In this document: positions 35,381 through 44,324 of the stretch, piece after piece
Numbering within the stretch: position 1 is the stretch's first letter
Layout: each line of letters starts with the position of its first letter
Origin: Deltaproteobacteria bacterium
Lineage (GTDB): Bacteria; Desulfobacterota; Desulfarculia; Desulfarculales; Desulfarculaceae
Length of the DNA: 64,000 nucleotides
Direction of reading: 5' to 3'
NCBI GenBank assembly: GCA_020444165.1
Contig: JAHLLK010000018.1
Coordinates: 1-64,000 of the forward strand
Translations under genes and position numbers: made by a program
The notes under the pieces: model-generated
What the model saw: only the letters and a program-made list of their open reading frames with translations
Told to the model about the DNA's origin: nothing
The model's database searches: none

Positions 35381-35624
35381 GACTCTTTTCTCCTGGTCAG
35401 CATGGCGTACGGATCGGTGGAAGGGAATTGTCTGGGGCAGGCAAACCACTATCCCCACCGGGCCATCCTATGTCCCGGCCTTCCCGCGATGCAACTGATA
35501 TCGCCGGGCCCGCGGGCTAAAATGGGGTCAAGGGCCGCGACAGCGGCCCAATCCGGGGTCATAATGGCGTGCATTGCTGGATTTGCCAGACCTGGACAGG
35601 GATGTCCGCCAGAGGAGAGGCGTC

Positions 35625-36092
35625 ATGGAATTTTTCAAGCTCGTGGACGTGGCCACCAGCCAGGAAGAGATTCAAGAGACCCTTGCGCTGAATCGTATGC
35701 CCGAGGTGTGCGGCTTAATTTGTAAAGTTCAGGAAAAAGGAGAGGACCGCGGGGACATGTCCTGCCTGTGGGGTTATTACCCCGTGCACCGGCAGAACAT
35801 CAACGGCGGGGTCCGTTTCACCCTGCCCACCTGCCCCAACGCCATGGCCTTCACCATCACCACCGGCTATCCGCCGGCCCCGGGACAGGTGGTGATCCAC
35901 TTGACCATGAGCCGCACCGAGCACGACCCGGATTTTGTGGAAACCGTAGAGGAATTTCTGGATGCCTGGGGAGAGGGGCTGCGGCGGGCCTTATCCGGGG
36001 AGCCGGCTGCCCGGCCGGGGGGGGAGCCCGCGGCCAAGGCCGAGCCCCAGCAGGTCCTCGGCATCTTGGAGGCCCCCAGCCCCAGGAAATGA
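35625..36092 (+). CDS. Hypothetical protein
   Basis: The protein has 155 residues. Start ATG 35625 follows a strong AGAGGAGAGG. It is a soluble alpha/beta protein with no signal peptide or membrane segment: N-terminal helix (MEFFKLVDVATSQEEIQETL), three conserved-looking Cys in the first half (VCGLICK, DMSCLWGYYPVH, LPTCPNAMAF), beta strands and a C-terminal helix to about residue 125. The last 30 residues are Pro/Ala-rich low complexity. I do not recognise it. It is monocistronic. Confidence 0.65.
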   Translation: MEFFKLVDVATSQEEIQETLALNRMPEVCGLICKVQEKGEDRGDMSCLWGYYPVHRQNINGGVRFTLPTCPNAMAFTITTGYPPAPGQVVIHLTMSRTEHDPDFVETVEEFLDAWGEGLRRALSGEPAARPGGEPAAKAEPQQVLGILEAPSPRK

Positions 36093-36280
36093 GTCCGGGC
36101 CGGCGCCTGCCGGCCCCGGCGCGGCGCCATCCTCTTTCCTCCCACCCAACATGAAAGAGGATTTTTTTACTGGCCGCAAACCGGACCTCGCCATTTAGCC
36201 CGGATCTTTCATGGGGGTCGGGCGGCCACCTCGACAACAGATTTATTTGGAATGTTTTTTAAGCTGATGATCTTTTTTTC

Positions 36281-36452
36281 AGGTGACGTTTTGTCACCTG
36301 CACCGGCACAGCCAGATGACGGCCGGCAAGGCGACGGTCAAGCGACAACCGAGAGGCGTAGCCAAAGCTACGTCGAGTTTGGAGCGAAGTCCGCCACGCA
36401 GCCGGCGGGCATCTGGCGCAGCCGGACGCCCGGTCTGCATGAAATATCCAGG
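36281..36452. repeat. REP-like dispersed repeat, copy 2 (inverted relative to copy 1)
   Basis: From GGTGACGTTTTGTCACC, itself a hairpin, to GAAATATCCAGG. It matches the reverse complement of 20330-20485, including CACCGGCACAGCC, GGCAAGGCGACGG, AAGCGACAACCG, GGAGCGAAGTCCGC and the terminal GAAATATCCA. The rest of the 36093-36592 gap shows no gene. Confidence 0.75.
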
Positions 36453-36592
36453 TCAGCGCCTACACCCAATTTCTGGCGCTTGCTCCCGGCCCCCGTCATG
36501 CCAGAGAATAGAATTACGCCAAGCCGCGCCATGACGCGGCGGCGGGTTGGTGTTTCCGCTAAAGGGGCCCCATCCCGCCCGCGGCAACCGTG

Positions 36593-37780
36593 ATGGAGGC
36601 ATCCCAGACGATCCCGGCCGGGGCCGGGGCGGGCGGCGAGGGCCCGGGAGGTGCGCCCATGGCTTCCACCGCGGCCCAGGACACCCTGGCCAGCCTGTTG
36701 AATCCCTTGACCATCCAGTTCAACGGCCCCGCTCCCCACGACCCCCAAATCACCGATGACCGGTTCTATAACCGGGTGCTGGCCGGCGGCTCCCTGGCCC
36801 TGGGGGAGTCGTACATGGACGGCTGGTGGGACTGCGCGGCCCTGGACGAGTTTTTCGCCCTGGTCCTGGGGGCCGGCCTGGACGCCAGGGTGGTGGACCA
36901 ACCCGCCCTGGCCTGGGCGGCGTTCCGGGCCTGGCTGGCCAACCGCCAGCGCCCCTCCCGGGCCCACCAGATCGGGGAGCGCCACTACGACCTGGGCAAC
37001 GAGCTGTTCGAGGCCATGCTGGACCCCCGCATGATCTATTCCTGCGCCTATTGGGACCAGGCCCCGGACCTGACCGCGGCCCAGGAGGCCAAGCTGGAGC
37101 TGATCTGCCAAAAGCTCCGGCTGACTCCCGGCCAGCGGCTCTTGGACATCGGCTGCGGCTGGGGCGGTCTGGCCGCCTATGCGGCCGAGCGCCATGGGGT
37201 GGAGGTCTTGGGAGTCACCGTGTCCCGGGAGCAGGTGGATTGGGGCCGCCAGCGCTGGGAAGGCCTGCCGGTGGAGCTGCGCTTGCAGGACTACCGCCGA
37301 CTGGACCAGCAGTTCGACGTGATCGTCTCGGTGGGCATGTTCGAGCACGTGGGCCACAAGAACTACCGCACCTACATGCAAAAGGTGGCCGACTGCCTGG
37401 CCCCCGGGGGCTTGTTCCTGTTGCAGACCATCGCCGGCAACACCTCCCGAACCTCCACCGATCCCTGGATCGAGAAGTACATCTTCCCCAACTCGCTGTT
37501 GCCTTCGGCCCGGCAGATCTCCCTGGCGGCCGAGGGGCTCCTGATCCTGGAGGACTGGCACTCCTTTGGCGCGGACTACGACAAGACCCTCTTGGCCTGG
37601 CAGGACAACTTCACCGCCAATTGGGAGGAACTGGCCCCGGCCTACGGGCCCCGCTTCCAGCGCATGTGGCACTACTACCTCATGAGCTGCGCCGGGGCCT
37701 TCCGCTCCCGCTCCATCCAGCTCTGGCAAATCGTGTTCTCCAAGGGCGGGGTGCCGGGGGGTTACGACGCGCCGCGCTGA
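36593..37780 (+). CDS. cfa: Cyclopropane-fatty-acyl-phospholipid synthase
   Basis: The protein has 395 residues from ATG 36593; GTG 36590 is directly adjacent and in frame. It methylenates double bonds of membrane phospholipid acyl chains with SAM. Family motifs are RHYDLGNELFEAMLDPRMIYSCAYW split across about 139-163, SAM site LLDIGCGWGGLA (about 184-195), EVLGVTVSREQ, SVGMFEHVGHKNYRTYMQK, and the C-terminal YYLMSCAGAFRSRSIQLWQ. It is cytosolic and peripheral to the membrane. The Shine-Dalgarno site is poor, so M23 is an alternative start. It is monocistronic. Confidence 0.92.
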   Translation: MEASQTIPAGAGAGGEGPGGAPMASTAAQDTLASLLNPLTIQFNGPAPHDPQITDDRFYNRVLAGGSLALGESYMDGWWDCAALDEFFALVLGAGLDARVVDQPALAWAAFRAWLANRQRPSRAHQIGERHYDLGNELFEAMLDPRMIYSCAYWDQAPDLTAAQEAKLELICQKLRLTPGQRLLDIGCGWGGLAAYAAERHGVEVLGVTVSREQVDWGRQRWEGLPVELRLQDYRRLDQQFDVIVSVGMFEHVGHKNYRTYMQKVADCLAPGGLFLLQTIAGNTSRTSTDPWIEKYIFPNSLLPSARQISLAAEGLLILEDWHSFGADYDKTLLAWQDNFTANWEELAPAYGPRFQRMWHYYLMSCAGAFRSRSIQLWQIVFSKGGVPGGYDAPR

Positions 37781-37844
37781 GGGCCAGGGGGGAATGGTCC
37801 GGGGCTTGGCCCGGCGGGGGGCAATGATGTTATGATGCCCCATC

Positions 37845-39182
37845 ATGGCTGATTTTTTCCGTAAGGCTGCCGCACCGCGCTCCGGGGCGGGGCCGCGTCG
37901 CCGCCCGTGGTTCCTCCTGGCCCTCTTGCTCCTGGTGGTGGGCTGCGCCCCGGCCGGGCCGCCCGATCCCGGGGTGATCCACTTCGTCACCTGGAAGCCC
38001 AACGCGCCCGCGGCCTGGCGCGCGGTGTACCAGGCCTTCGAGGCGCGCTATCCCCAATACCACCTGGCCCTGGAGATCGGCCCCCATTCCTCCAGCAACT
38101 TCCACGACCTGTTGACCCAGAAGCTGAAGAACCGGAGCACGGACGTGGACGTGTTCCTCATGGACGTGGTGTGGCCGGCGGAGTTCGCCTCGGCCGGCTG
38201 GGCCCGGCCCCTGGACGACCTGTTCCCCCCGGCGGAGCAAGCCAAATTCCAAGCCGGGGCCATTGCCGCCAACACCTGGCAGGGCCACATCTACGGGGTG
38301 CCCCTGTACCTGGACGCGGGGCTGCTCTACTATCGCCGGGACCTGCTGGCGGCCCACGGCTTCCACCCGCCGGCCACCTGGCCGGAGCTGGTGACCCAGG
38401 CCCGGGCCGTCATGGCCGGCGAGAGCCGGGCCGGCCGCCAGGTCTGGGGCTACAGCGGCCAGTTCAAGCAGTACGAAGGGCTCATCTGCAACATGCAGGA
38501 GTTCATCCTCTCGGCCGGGGGGCGGCTGTTGGCCGACCACGGCCGGCGCTGCGGCCTGACCAGCCCGGCCGCCCTGGGGGCGGTGGCCTTTGTGCGGCAG
38601 GAGATCATCGGCTCCCTGGCCCCCCGGGGGGTGCTGACCTACCAGGAGCCCGAGTCCCTGGCCCTGTTCCTGCAAGGCCGGGCCGTGTTCCTCCGCAACT
38701 GGCCCTATGCCTGGCGGATCGTGAACGACCCGGCCCAGTCCCGGGTGGCCGGCCGGGTGGGCCTGGCCTCCCTGCCCCACTTTCCGGGCCAGGCCGGGGC
38801 CGCTTCCCTGGGGGGCTGGCAGGTGGGGATCAGCGCTTATTCCCGGAACCCCGCCGGGGCCTGGGCCCTGGTCAGCTTCCTCACCGGGCCCGAGGGCCAG
38901 GCCATCCTGGCCAGGGCCGGCGGCCTCACCCCCTCCCGCCCGGCCCTGTACGACGATCCCGGGGTGCTGGCGGCCATGCCCCAACTCACGGCCATGAAGG
39001 CGGCCCTGGCCCAGGCCCGGCCCCGGCCCCTCACGCCCCTCTACCCTGCGGTGTCCGACCAGATGCAGATCTACTTCCACCAGGCCCTGGCCGGCCGGGA
39101 TGACGACCCGGCCGCCCGGGCGGCGGCCGCCTGCCGGGAGATCGACGGCCTCTTGGCCCTGACCCGGGGGGAGGGGCGCTGA
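37845..39182 (+). CDS. Carbohydrate ABC transporter, substrate-binding lipoprotein
   Basis: The protein has 445 residues. A signal peptide ends in the lipobox LVVGC, giving lipidation at about C36. The mature part is a family-1 extracellular sugar-binding protein (MalE/UgpB-like): VIHFVTWKPNAPAAWRAVYQ, DVDVFLMDVVWPAEFA, IYGVPLYLDAGLLYYRRDL and GRAVFLRNWPYAW. The C-terminal part includes GGWQVGISAYSRNPAGAWAL. It delivers sugar to the two permeases encoded next. Its TGA overlaps the following ATG (TGATG). Trehalose/maltose-type systems are the closest in feel; the substrate is not provable by eye. Confidence 0.9.
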   Translation: MADFFRKAAAPRSGAGPRRRPWFLLALLLLVVGCAPAGPPDPGVIHFVTWKPNAPAAWRAVYQAFEARYPQYHLALEIGPHSSSNFHDLLTQKLKNRSTDVDVFLMDVVWPAEFASAGWARPLDDLFPPAEQAKFQAGAIAANTWQGHIYGVPLYLDAGLLYYRRDLLAAHGFHPPATWPELVTQARAVMAGESRAGRQVWGYSGQFKQYEGLICNMQEFILSAGGRLLADHGRRCGLTSPAALGAVAFVRQEIIGSLAPRGVLTYQEPESLALFLQGRAVFLRNWPYAWRIVNDPAQSRVAGRVGLASLPHFPGQAGAASLGGWQVGISAYSRNPAGAWALVSFLTGPEGQAILARAGGLTPSRPALYDDPGVLAAMPQLTAMKAALAQARPRPLTPLYPAVSDQMQIYFHQALAGRDDDPAARAAAACREIDGLLALTRGEGR

Positions 39183-40090
39183 TGGCCCGGAGAGCGAGCC
39201 CCGCCCGGCGGGAAAAATGGTGGGGCCTGGGGCTGTTGGCCCCGGCCTTCCTGGTGGTCACCATCTTCGCCTTCCTGCCCATCGCGGACTCCATTTTCCT
39301 GAGCCTGCACCGCCTGATCCTCTCCCTCCCCCAGTTGGGCGAGCCCTTTGTGGGCCTGGCCAACTTCCGCCGCCTGTTGGCCGACCCCGCCGCCCTGGGC
39401 TCTTTGGTCACCACGCTCATCTTCGTGGCCGTGTCCACCGCCCTGGAGGTGCTTCTGGGCCTGGCCATGGCCCTGGTGCTGAACCGCTCCTTCCGGGGGC
39501 GGGGTCTGGCCCGGGCCGCGGTGCTGGTGCCCTGGGCCATCCCCACCGTGGTGTCGAGCCAGATGTGGCGCTTCATCATGAACGACCAGTACGGCCTGTG
39601 GAACTACCTGCTCTTCGGCGGGCACACCGCCGCCTACCAGGCCTGGCTGGCCCTGCCCGGCTGGGCCCTGGCCGCCATCATCGCGGCCGACGTGTGGAAG
39701 ACCTCTTCTTTTGCCGCGCTGATCATCCTGGCCGGCTTGCAGGGCATCCCCGACGAGTTGTACGAGGCGGCCCGCCTGGACGGCGCCGGCCCCTGGCAGA
39801 GCTTCTGGCGCATCACCCTGCCCTTGGCCCGGCCGGCCATCCTCCTGGCGCTCCTCTTTCGCACCATGGACGCCTTCCGGGTCTTTGACCTGGTGTACGT
39901 GATGACCCAGGGCGGGCCGGCCAACGCCACCAGCGTGTTGCAGTTCTATGGCTACAAGAAGATGTTCGCCGAAGGCTTCATGGGTTACGGCTCGGCCATC
40001 TCGGTGTTGGTGTTCGCGGCGGTGCTCTTGGTGGCCCTGGTCTATCTGCGGCTGTTGGGCCGGCGTATGGCCGAGGGGGAACGGACATGA
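39182..40090 (+). CDS. Carbohydrate ABC transporter permease (MalF/UgpA-like)
   Basis: The protein has 302 residues with six membrane helices (first about 15-37). The EAA motif that docks on the ATPase is in the second half: YEAARLDGAGPWQSFWRITLP at about 200-220, with the conserved Gly. It starts in the stop of the lipoprotein gene and overlaps the next permease by 4 bp (ATGA), so the operon is tightly coupled. It forms the heterodimeric membrane channel with the next gene product. Confidence 0.92.
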   Translation: MARRASPARREKWWGLGLLAPAFLVVTIFAFLPIADSIFLSLHRLILSLPQLGEPFVGLANFRRLLADPAALGSLVTTLIFVAVSTALEVLLGLAMALVLNRSFRGRGLARAAVLVPWAIPTVVSSQMWRFIMNDQYGLWNYLLFGGHTAAYQAWLALPGWALAAIIAADVWKTSSFAALIILAGLQGIPDELYEAARLDGAGPWQSFWRITLPLARPAILLALLFRTMDAFRVFDLVYVMTQGGPANATSVLQFYGYKKMFAEGFMGYGSAISVLVFAAVLLVALVYLRLLGRRMAEGERT

Positions 40091-40911
40091 GGCGGGGATG
40101 GCGGAAACTGGGCTGGGCCGCGGCCGGGCTGGGGCTCATCATCTTCAGCCTCACCCCGTTCCTGTGGTTCGTGCTGACCAGCCTCAAGACCCAGGTGGAG
40201 GTGACGGCCATCCCCCCCACCCTGTGGCCCGCCGGCTCTTTGGGGTTTTACCGCTCGGCCCTGGAGAACTACGGGCTCCTGGACTTTCTGCGGAACAGCG
40301 CCATCGTGGCCGGCGGCTCCACCCTGTTGTGCCTGGGCCTGGCCGTGCCCGCGGCCTTTGCCCTGGCCCGGCTCCGCCTGCCCTACAAGGGCCTCATCCT
40401 GGGGGCGCTGCTGTTGGTGTCCATGTTCCCCCAAATCTCCCTGGCCGGGCCGGTATGGCGCATTCTGCGGGCCGTGGGCTGGCTGAACACCTACCAGGGC
40501 CTGATCCTGCCCTACACCACCTTCACCCTGCCCCTGGGGGTGTGGGTGCTCACCAGCTTCTTCCGGGAGCTGCCCTTCGAGCTGGAGGAAGCGGCGTTGA
40601 CCGACGGCTGCACCCGCTTCCAGGCCCTCAGCAAGGTCATGCTGCCCCTGGCCGCGCCCGGGGTGTTCACCGCGGCGATATTGGTGTTCATCTACGCCTG
40701 GAATGAGTTCTTCTTCGCGCTCCTCATCATGACCCAGCGTAACGTGCAAACCCTGCCCGTGGGCATCGCCCTGTTCCAGGGGGAGTTCACCATGCCCTGG
40801 GGCGAGATCGCCGCCGCCTCCACCGTGGCGGTGCTGCCCCTGGTGGTGGTGGTGTTTTTGTTTCAGCGGCGCATCGTGCGGGGGCTCGCGGCCGGGGCCC
40901 TGAAAGGATAG
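40087..40911 (+). CDS. Carbohydrate ABC transporter permease (MalG-like)
   Basis: The protein has 274 residues with six membrane helices. The MalG-type EAA loop reads FELEEAALTDGCTRFQALSK (about 161-180), followed by VMLPLAAPG. The N-terminal WFVLTSLKTQVEV is typical of the second permease of CUT1 sugar importers. It is second of the permease pair, 8 bp before the ATPase gene. Confidence 0.92.
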   Translation: MRRGWRKLGWAAAGLGLIIFSLTPFLWFVLTSLKTQVEVTAIPPTLWPAGSLGFYRSALENYGLLDFLRNSAIVAGGSTLLCLGLAVPAAFALARLRLPYKGLILGALLLVSMFPQISLAGPVWRILRAVGWLNTYQGLILPYTTFTLPLGVWVLTSFFRELPFELEEAALTDGCTRFQALSKVMLPLAAPGVFTAAILVFIYAWNEFFFALLIMTQRNVQTLPVGIALFQGEFTMPWGEIAAASTVAVLPLVVVVFLFQRRIVRGLAAGALKG

Positions 40912-40919
40912 AACGGCGT

Positions 40920-41990
40920 ATGGACGGAGTCCGGGTGGCAGACCTGGTAAAAACCTTCGGCGGCCGGCCGGTGCTGGACCGGGTGTCCTGCGCCGCCGCG
41001 GCCGGCGGGTTTTTGATCCTGTTGGGGCCCTCGGGCTGTGGCAAGAGCACGCTCTTACGCATCATTGCCGGCCTGGAGAGCCAGGACGCGGGCCAGGTGT
41101 TCATCGGGGAGCAGGAGGTGAGCCACCTGGACCCCCGGGAGCGCGACGTGGCCATGGTGTTCCAGAGCTACGCCCTCTACCCTCATCTCTCCGTGGCCGA
41201 CAACCTGGCCTTCGGCCTCCGGGTGCGGGGGGCGCCCAAGGCCGAGATCGCCGCCCGGGTGAACGAGGCGGCCCGGCTGCTGGGCCTGGAAGAACTCTTG
41301 GCGCGGCGGCCCCGCCAGCTTTCCGGCGGCCAGCGCCAGCGGGTGGCCATGGGCCGGGCCATGGTGCGCGAACCCCGGCTGTTCCTCTTTGACGAGCCCT
41401 TGTCCAACCTGGACGCACGGCTGCGGGGGGAGATGCGCCTGGAGCTGATCCGCCTGCACCGCCGCCTGGGCACCACCACGGTGTACGTGACCCACGACCA
41501 GGTGGAGGCCATGACCCTGGGCGACCGGGTGGTGATCCTGGCCCAGGGCCGGGTGCAGCAGGACGGCGCCCCCCAGGAGGTGTACGACCGCCCGGCCAAC
41601 GAGTTCGTCGCCGGGTTCATCGGCAGCCCGCCCATGAACCTCTGGGCCGGCGAAGTGAGCCACACCGGGGAGTCCCCCCTGTTCCGCAGCCGGGAAGGCC
41701 TGGAACTGGCCCTGCCTCCCCGCTACGCCAACCTGCCCCCCGGCCCGGCCACCCTGGGCGTGCGGCCGGAGCACCTCCGCCCCGGGCCGGGAGCCTGGCG
41801 GGCCCGGGTGGAGCTGGTGGAGCGCCTGGGCGGCGAGGCGGTCTTGTATCTAGCGGCCGGAGGCACCTCCCTCACCGCCGCGGTACCGGCCGGCACCTTG
41901 CCCACCCCGGGCGAAGAACTGGACCTCACTCCGGAGCCGACGCGCCTGCACCTGTTCCGCGAAGGCCAGCGCTGGGAGCCGGAGGATTAG
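40920..41990 (+). CDS. Carbohydrate ABC transporter ATPase (MalK/UgpC-like)
   Basis: The protein has 356 residues. Walker A is GPSGCGKST (about 38-46), Q-loop VFQSYALYPHLS, signature LSGGQRQRVAMGRAM (about 134-148), Walker B LFLFDEPLSNLD (about 155-166) and the switch His in YVTHDQVEAMTLGD. Residues about 235-356 form the C-terminal OB-like regulatory domain of CUT1 ATPases, which can serve several importers. It closes the E-F-G-K-ordered operon and is followed 8 bp later by a family terminator. Confidence 0.95.
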   Translation: MDGVRVADLVKTFGGRPVLDRVSCAAAAGGFLILLGPSGCGKSTLLRIIAGLESQDAGQVFIGEQEVSHLDPRERDVAMVFQSYALYPHLSVADNLAFGLRVRGAPKAEIAARVNEAARLLGLEELLARRPRQLSGGQRQRVAMGRAMVREPRLFLFDEPLSNLDARLRGEMRLELIRLHRRLGTTTVYVTHDQVEAMTLGDRVVILAQGRVQQDGAPQEVYDRPANEFVAGFIGSPPMNLWAGEVSHTGESPLFRSREGLELALPPRYANLPPGPATLGVRPEHLRPGPGAWRARVELVERLGGEAVLYLAAGGTSLTAAVPAGTLPTPGEELDLTPEPTRLHLFREGQRWEPED

Positions 41991-42064
41991 GAAGATGTGG
42001 GGGGAACCCCTTTTTTTGAAAAAAAAGGGGTTCCCCCCACACCCCCCTCCCCAAAAAAACTTTA
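41991..42064 (+). terminator. Terminator hairpin, family copy D (after the ABC operon)
   Basis: The head is GAAGATGTGG. The arms are about 41999-42017 and 42020-42038 (GGGGGGAACCCC then T7, with complement). The tail is ACACCCCCCTCCCC then AAAAAAACTTTA, nearly identical to copy B at 17849. An additional small stem AGGCTGT..ACAGCCT lies at 42067-42086. Confidence 0.8.
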
Positions 42065-42133
42065 GCAGGCTGTGGGGAACAGCCTGCCAAGGGGGCTAAT
42101 GGTCTGGGAGGGGCGGCGCTGGAGACTAGCGGG

Positions 42134-43987
42134 CTAACTCGTAACGGGACCTGCGGTTTCTGGCGGGGTGATCTCGCACACCGGGGCGGTGTCGGACGCG
42201 GGGTCACCTTCCTCCAGCCGGAAGATGGTCACCTTCCCGGCGATGCCTTTCAACTCCACCTGCTCCGGCCCCCGCAGCACCGCCCGGCCGTCCAGGCAGG
42301 AGGCCAGGTTGGCCGAGACCACGATCTCCCCGCCGGCGGCCTGGGCCTGCAAGCGGCTGGTCAGGTTCACCGGCGCGCCCACGATGCCGTACTTGGTGCG
42401 GCGGCGGGAGCCGATGTTGCCCACCACCACCTGGCCCGCGTGCAGGCCGATGCCGGTGGCCAGCTCCGGCAGGCCCCGGGCGGTCAGTCGTTGGTTGATG
42501 GCCCCCGCAGCCTGGCGCATGGCCAGGGCCGCGTCCACGGCCCGGTGGGCCAGGGGCTCCAGGGAGCCGTCCAGAGGGTCGAAAAAGGCCAGGATGGCGT
42601 CGCCCAGGAAATCCACGATGATGCCGCCGTGGTTCTGGATGATCTCGATCAGGGCGGTGAGGTACTCGTTCACCACCACGATGGTCTCGTCAGGGGTCAA
42701 GGTCTCGCACAGGGCCGTGAACCCCCGGATGTCGGTCATGAGGATCACCACCTGGCGCTTCGAGCCGCCCAGGCGGCCGGCGGCCTCGGGCCGCCGCAAC
42801 AGCTCCCGGGCCACGGCCGGGTCCACGTAACGGCCAAAGGTCTCCCGGATCAGGTCGCGCTCCTGCAACCCCGCCACCATGCGGTTGAAGCTCTGGGCCA
42901 GGCGGGCAGGCTCGTCCTCGCCCTTGATCTCCAAAGGCGGGCCGTATTCCCCCTGGGCCAGGTCCTGGGCCGCGGCCGTGACCCGGGCCAGGGAGCCGGC
43001 CACCCGGCTGGTGACCCGCCGGATCAGCAAGATCACCAGGACGATGCCCGCCAGGCCGGCCAGGGTGAACCAGTTGCGGAAGGCCATCAGGGGGGCCAGC
43101 ACCTCCCGGGCCGGGGAAAAGAGCACCAGCACCCAGGGGGCCCGCTTGAGTTGGTAGAACCCGGCCACCATGGTCGGCGGATAGCCCGGGCCCAACAGGG
43201 TGCCGGAGCGTTCCTCATGCATCTTGGTCAGGATTTCCTTTTCCAGTTCGTCGCCGTCGTCGCCCAGGCGCGCCCGGTGGTCCATCTGGCGCAGGTTGTG
43301 GGCCAAAAAGGTGCCGTCCCGGGAGACCAGGCAGGCCATCTGGCTTTGCCAAAAATTCAGGCCCTTCAGATCCTCCAGGAGATAGTCGAAACTCATCACC
43401 ACTTCCAGGCGGCCGGTGGGCTTCTTGTTTTCGTCCTCCAGGGTGAAGATGAGGCTCATGGTCCGCTCGCCCACCTGGGCGTTCAGCACCGGGGGGGTCA
43501 CCCGGGCCACCTGGGCCCGGCGGAAATGCATCATGCCCCCCCAGCCCTGGCCGCTGCTCATCATGCCCGGGCCCATGACCGGGCCCATGACCGGCGCTTC
43601 GCTCCGCTCGGCGCCGCCCCGGAAGCGCCAGCCTTCCCCGCTGCCCTTGCCCGGGCCGCTCTCTCCGCTGGCCGGCTCCAGGGACAGCACCGCGTCCTTG
43701 ACCCCGGGGATCTCCTTGATCTTATCCAGTAAAAGCTTTTCATCCTGATCGGGGAAGGCGGAGCTGAACAGATAGCCCACCAAATCCACCAGGCGGGTGG
43801 GGGCCTCCAAGCGCATGTCCACCGTGTGGGCCGCCCGTTCCAGACTCAAAAGCGCGGACTCGCGCCAACTGGCCAAGAGGGTGTCCCGGGCCAGGAAAAA
43901 GCCGGCCGCGCCCAGGGCCAGAAGCAGGAGGGCCGTGGGCGCCACCAAGAGGAGGGTGAAGCGCTGTTGCAGGCTTTTGAAACGCAT
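42134..43987 (-). CDS. Membrane class III adenylate/guanylate cyclase
   Basis: The protein has 617 residues. A helix at about 12-32, a periplasmic sensor domain (about 33-300) and a second helix (about 310-330, NWFTLAGLAGIVLVILLIRRV) are followed by HAMP (about 332-385) and a class III cyclase domain (about 420-590). Metal-binding Asp residues are in VILMTDIRGFTAL and VDFLGDAILAFFDP; the NGG-like loop INQRLTARGL and GIGLHAGQVVVGNIGS follow. It should make cAMP or cGMP under control of an external signal. A short tandem insertion GPVMGPVMGPGM lies in the sensor domain. It is convergent with the sugar ABC operon. Confidence 0.92.
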   Translation of the reverse strand: MRFKSLQQRFTLLLVAPTALLLLALGAAGFFLARDTLLASWRESALLSLERAAHTVDMRLEAPTRLVDLVGYLFSSAFPDQDEKLLLDKIKEIPGVKDAVLSLEPASGESGPGKGSGEGWRFRGGAERSEAPVMGPVMGPGMMSSGQGWGGMMHFRRAQVARVTPPVLNAQVGERTMSLIFTLEDENKKPTGRLEVVMSFDYLLEDLKGLNFWQSQMACLVSRDGTFLAHNLRQMDHRARLGDDGDELEKEILTKMHEERSGTLLGPGYPPTMVAGFYQLKRAPWVLVLFSPAREVLAPLMAFRNWFTLAGLAGIVLVILLIRRVTSRVAGSLARVTAAAQDLAQGEYGPPLEIKGEDEPARLAQSFNRMVAGLQERDLIRETFGRYVDPAVARELLRRPEAAGRLGGSKRQVVILMTDIRGFTALCETLTPDETIVVVNEYLTALIEIIQNHGGIIVDFLGDAILAFFDPLDGSLEPLAHRAVDAALAMRQAAGAINQRLTARGLPELATGIGLHAGQVVVGNIGSRRRTKYGIVGAPVNLTSRLQAQAAGGEIVVSANLASCLDGRAVLRGPEQVELKGIAGKVTIFRLEEGDPASDTAPVCEITPPETAGPVTS

Positions 43988-44043
43988 TTAGCGTCCTCGG
44001 AGAAGGTCAAGCGGCCGCGTTCCGCGGCGGCAGGGACGTTACC

Positions 44044-44245
44044 CTAGCAGGATGTTGAAAAAGTCCCTCCATGGCCTTTTTCAACCAAACTTGACAAAAG
44101 CGTGGTTTTGTCAAGTTTTCCAAATTGCTTGCTTTTTCAAAGCCACGCAATTTGGCGCGCCATCCCCGGGGTCCCCAAACAAGCCGTAGCTTGTTTGGGA
44201 TGGTCCCTGGCGCGCTTAGCAGGCTGTTTTTCAACAGCCTGCTAG
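44044..44245 (+). repeat. MITE-like repeat, full-length copy
   Basis: About 202 bp with terminal inverted repeats: CTAGCAGGATGTTGAAAAAG on the left and the complement of CTAGCAGGCTGTTGAAAAAC on the right. Inside lie CTTGACAAAAGCGTGGTTTTGTCAAG-type palindrome (44090-44115) and a second stem CCCAAACAAGC-GCTTGTTTGGG near 44173-44199. There is no coding capacity. It accounts for most of the gap between the cyclase and the receiver gene. Confidence 0.85.
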
Positions 44246-44324
44246 GTGCTTTGTTTAGATTGTAACCATAAACCCCGGCCGCGCCACCCCCATGGGGAAG
44301 CGACGCGGCCGGGGAGGGAGGGGC

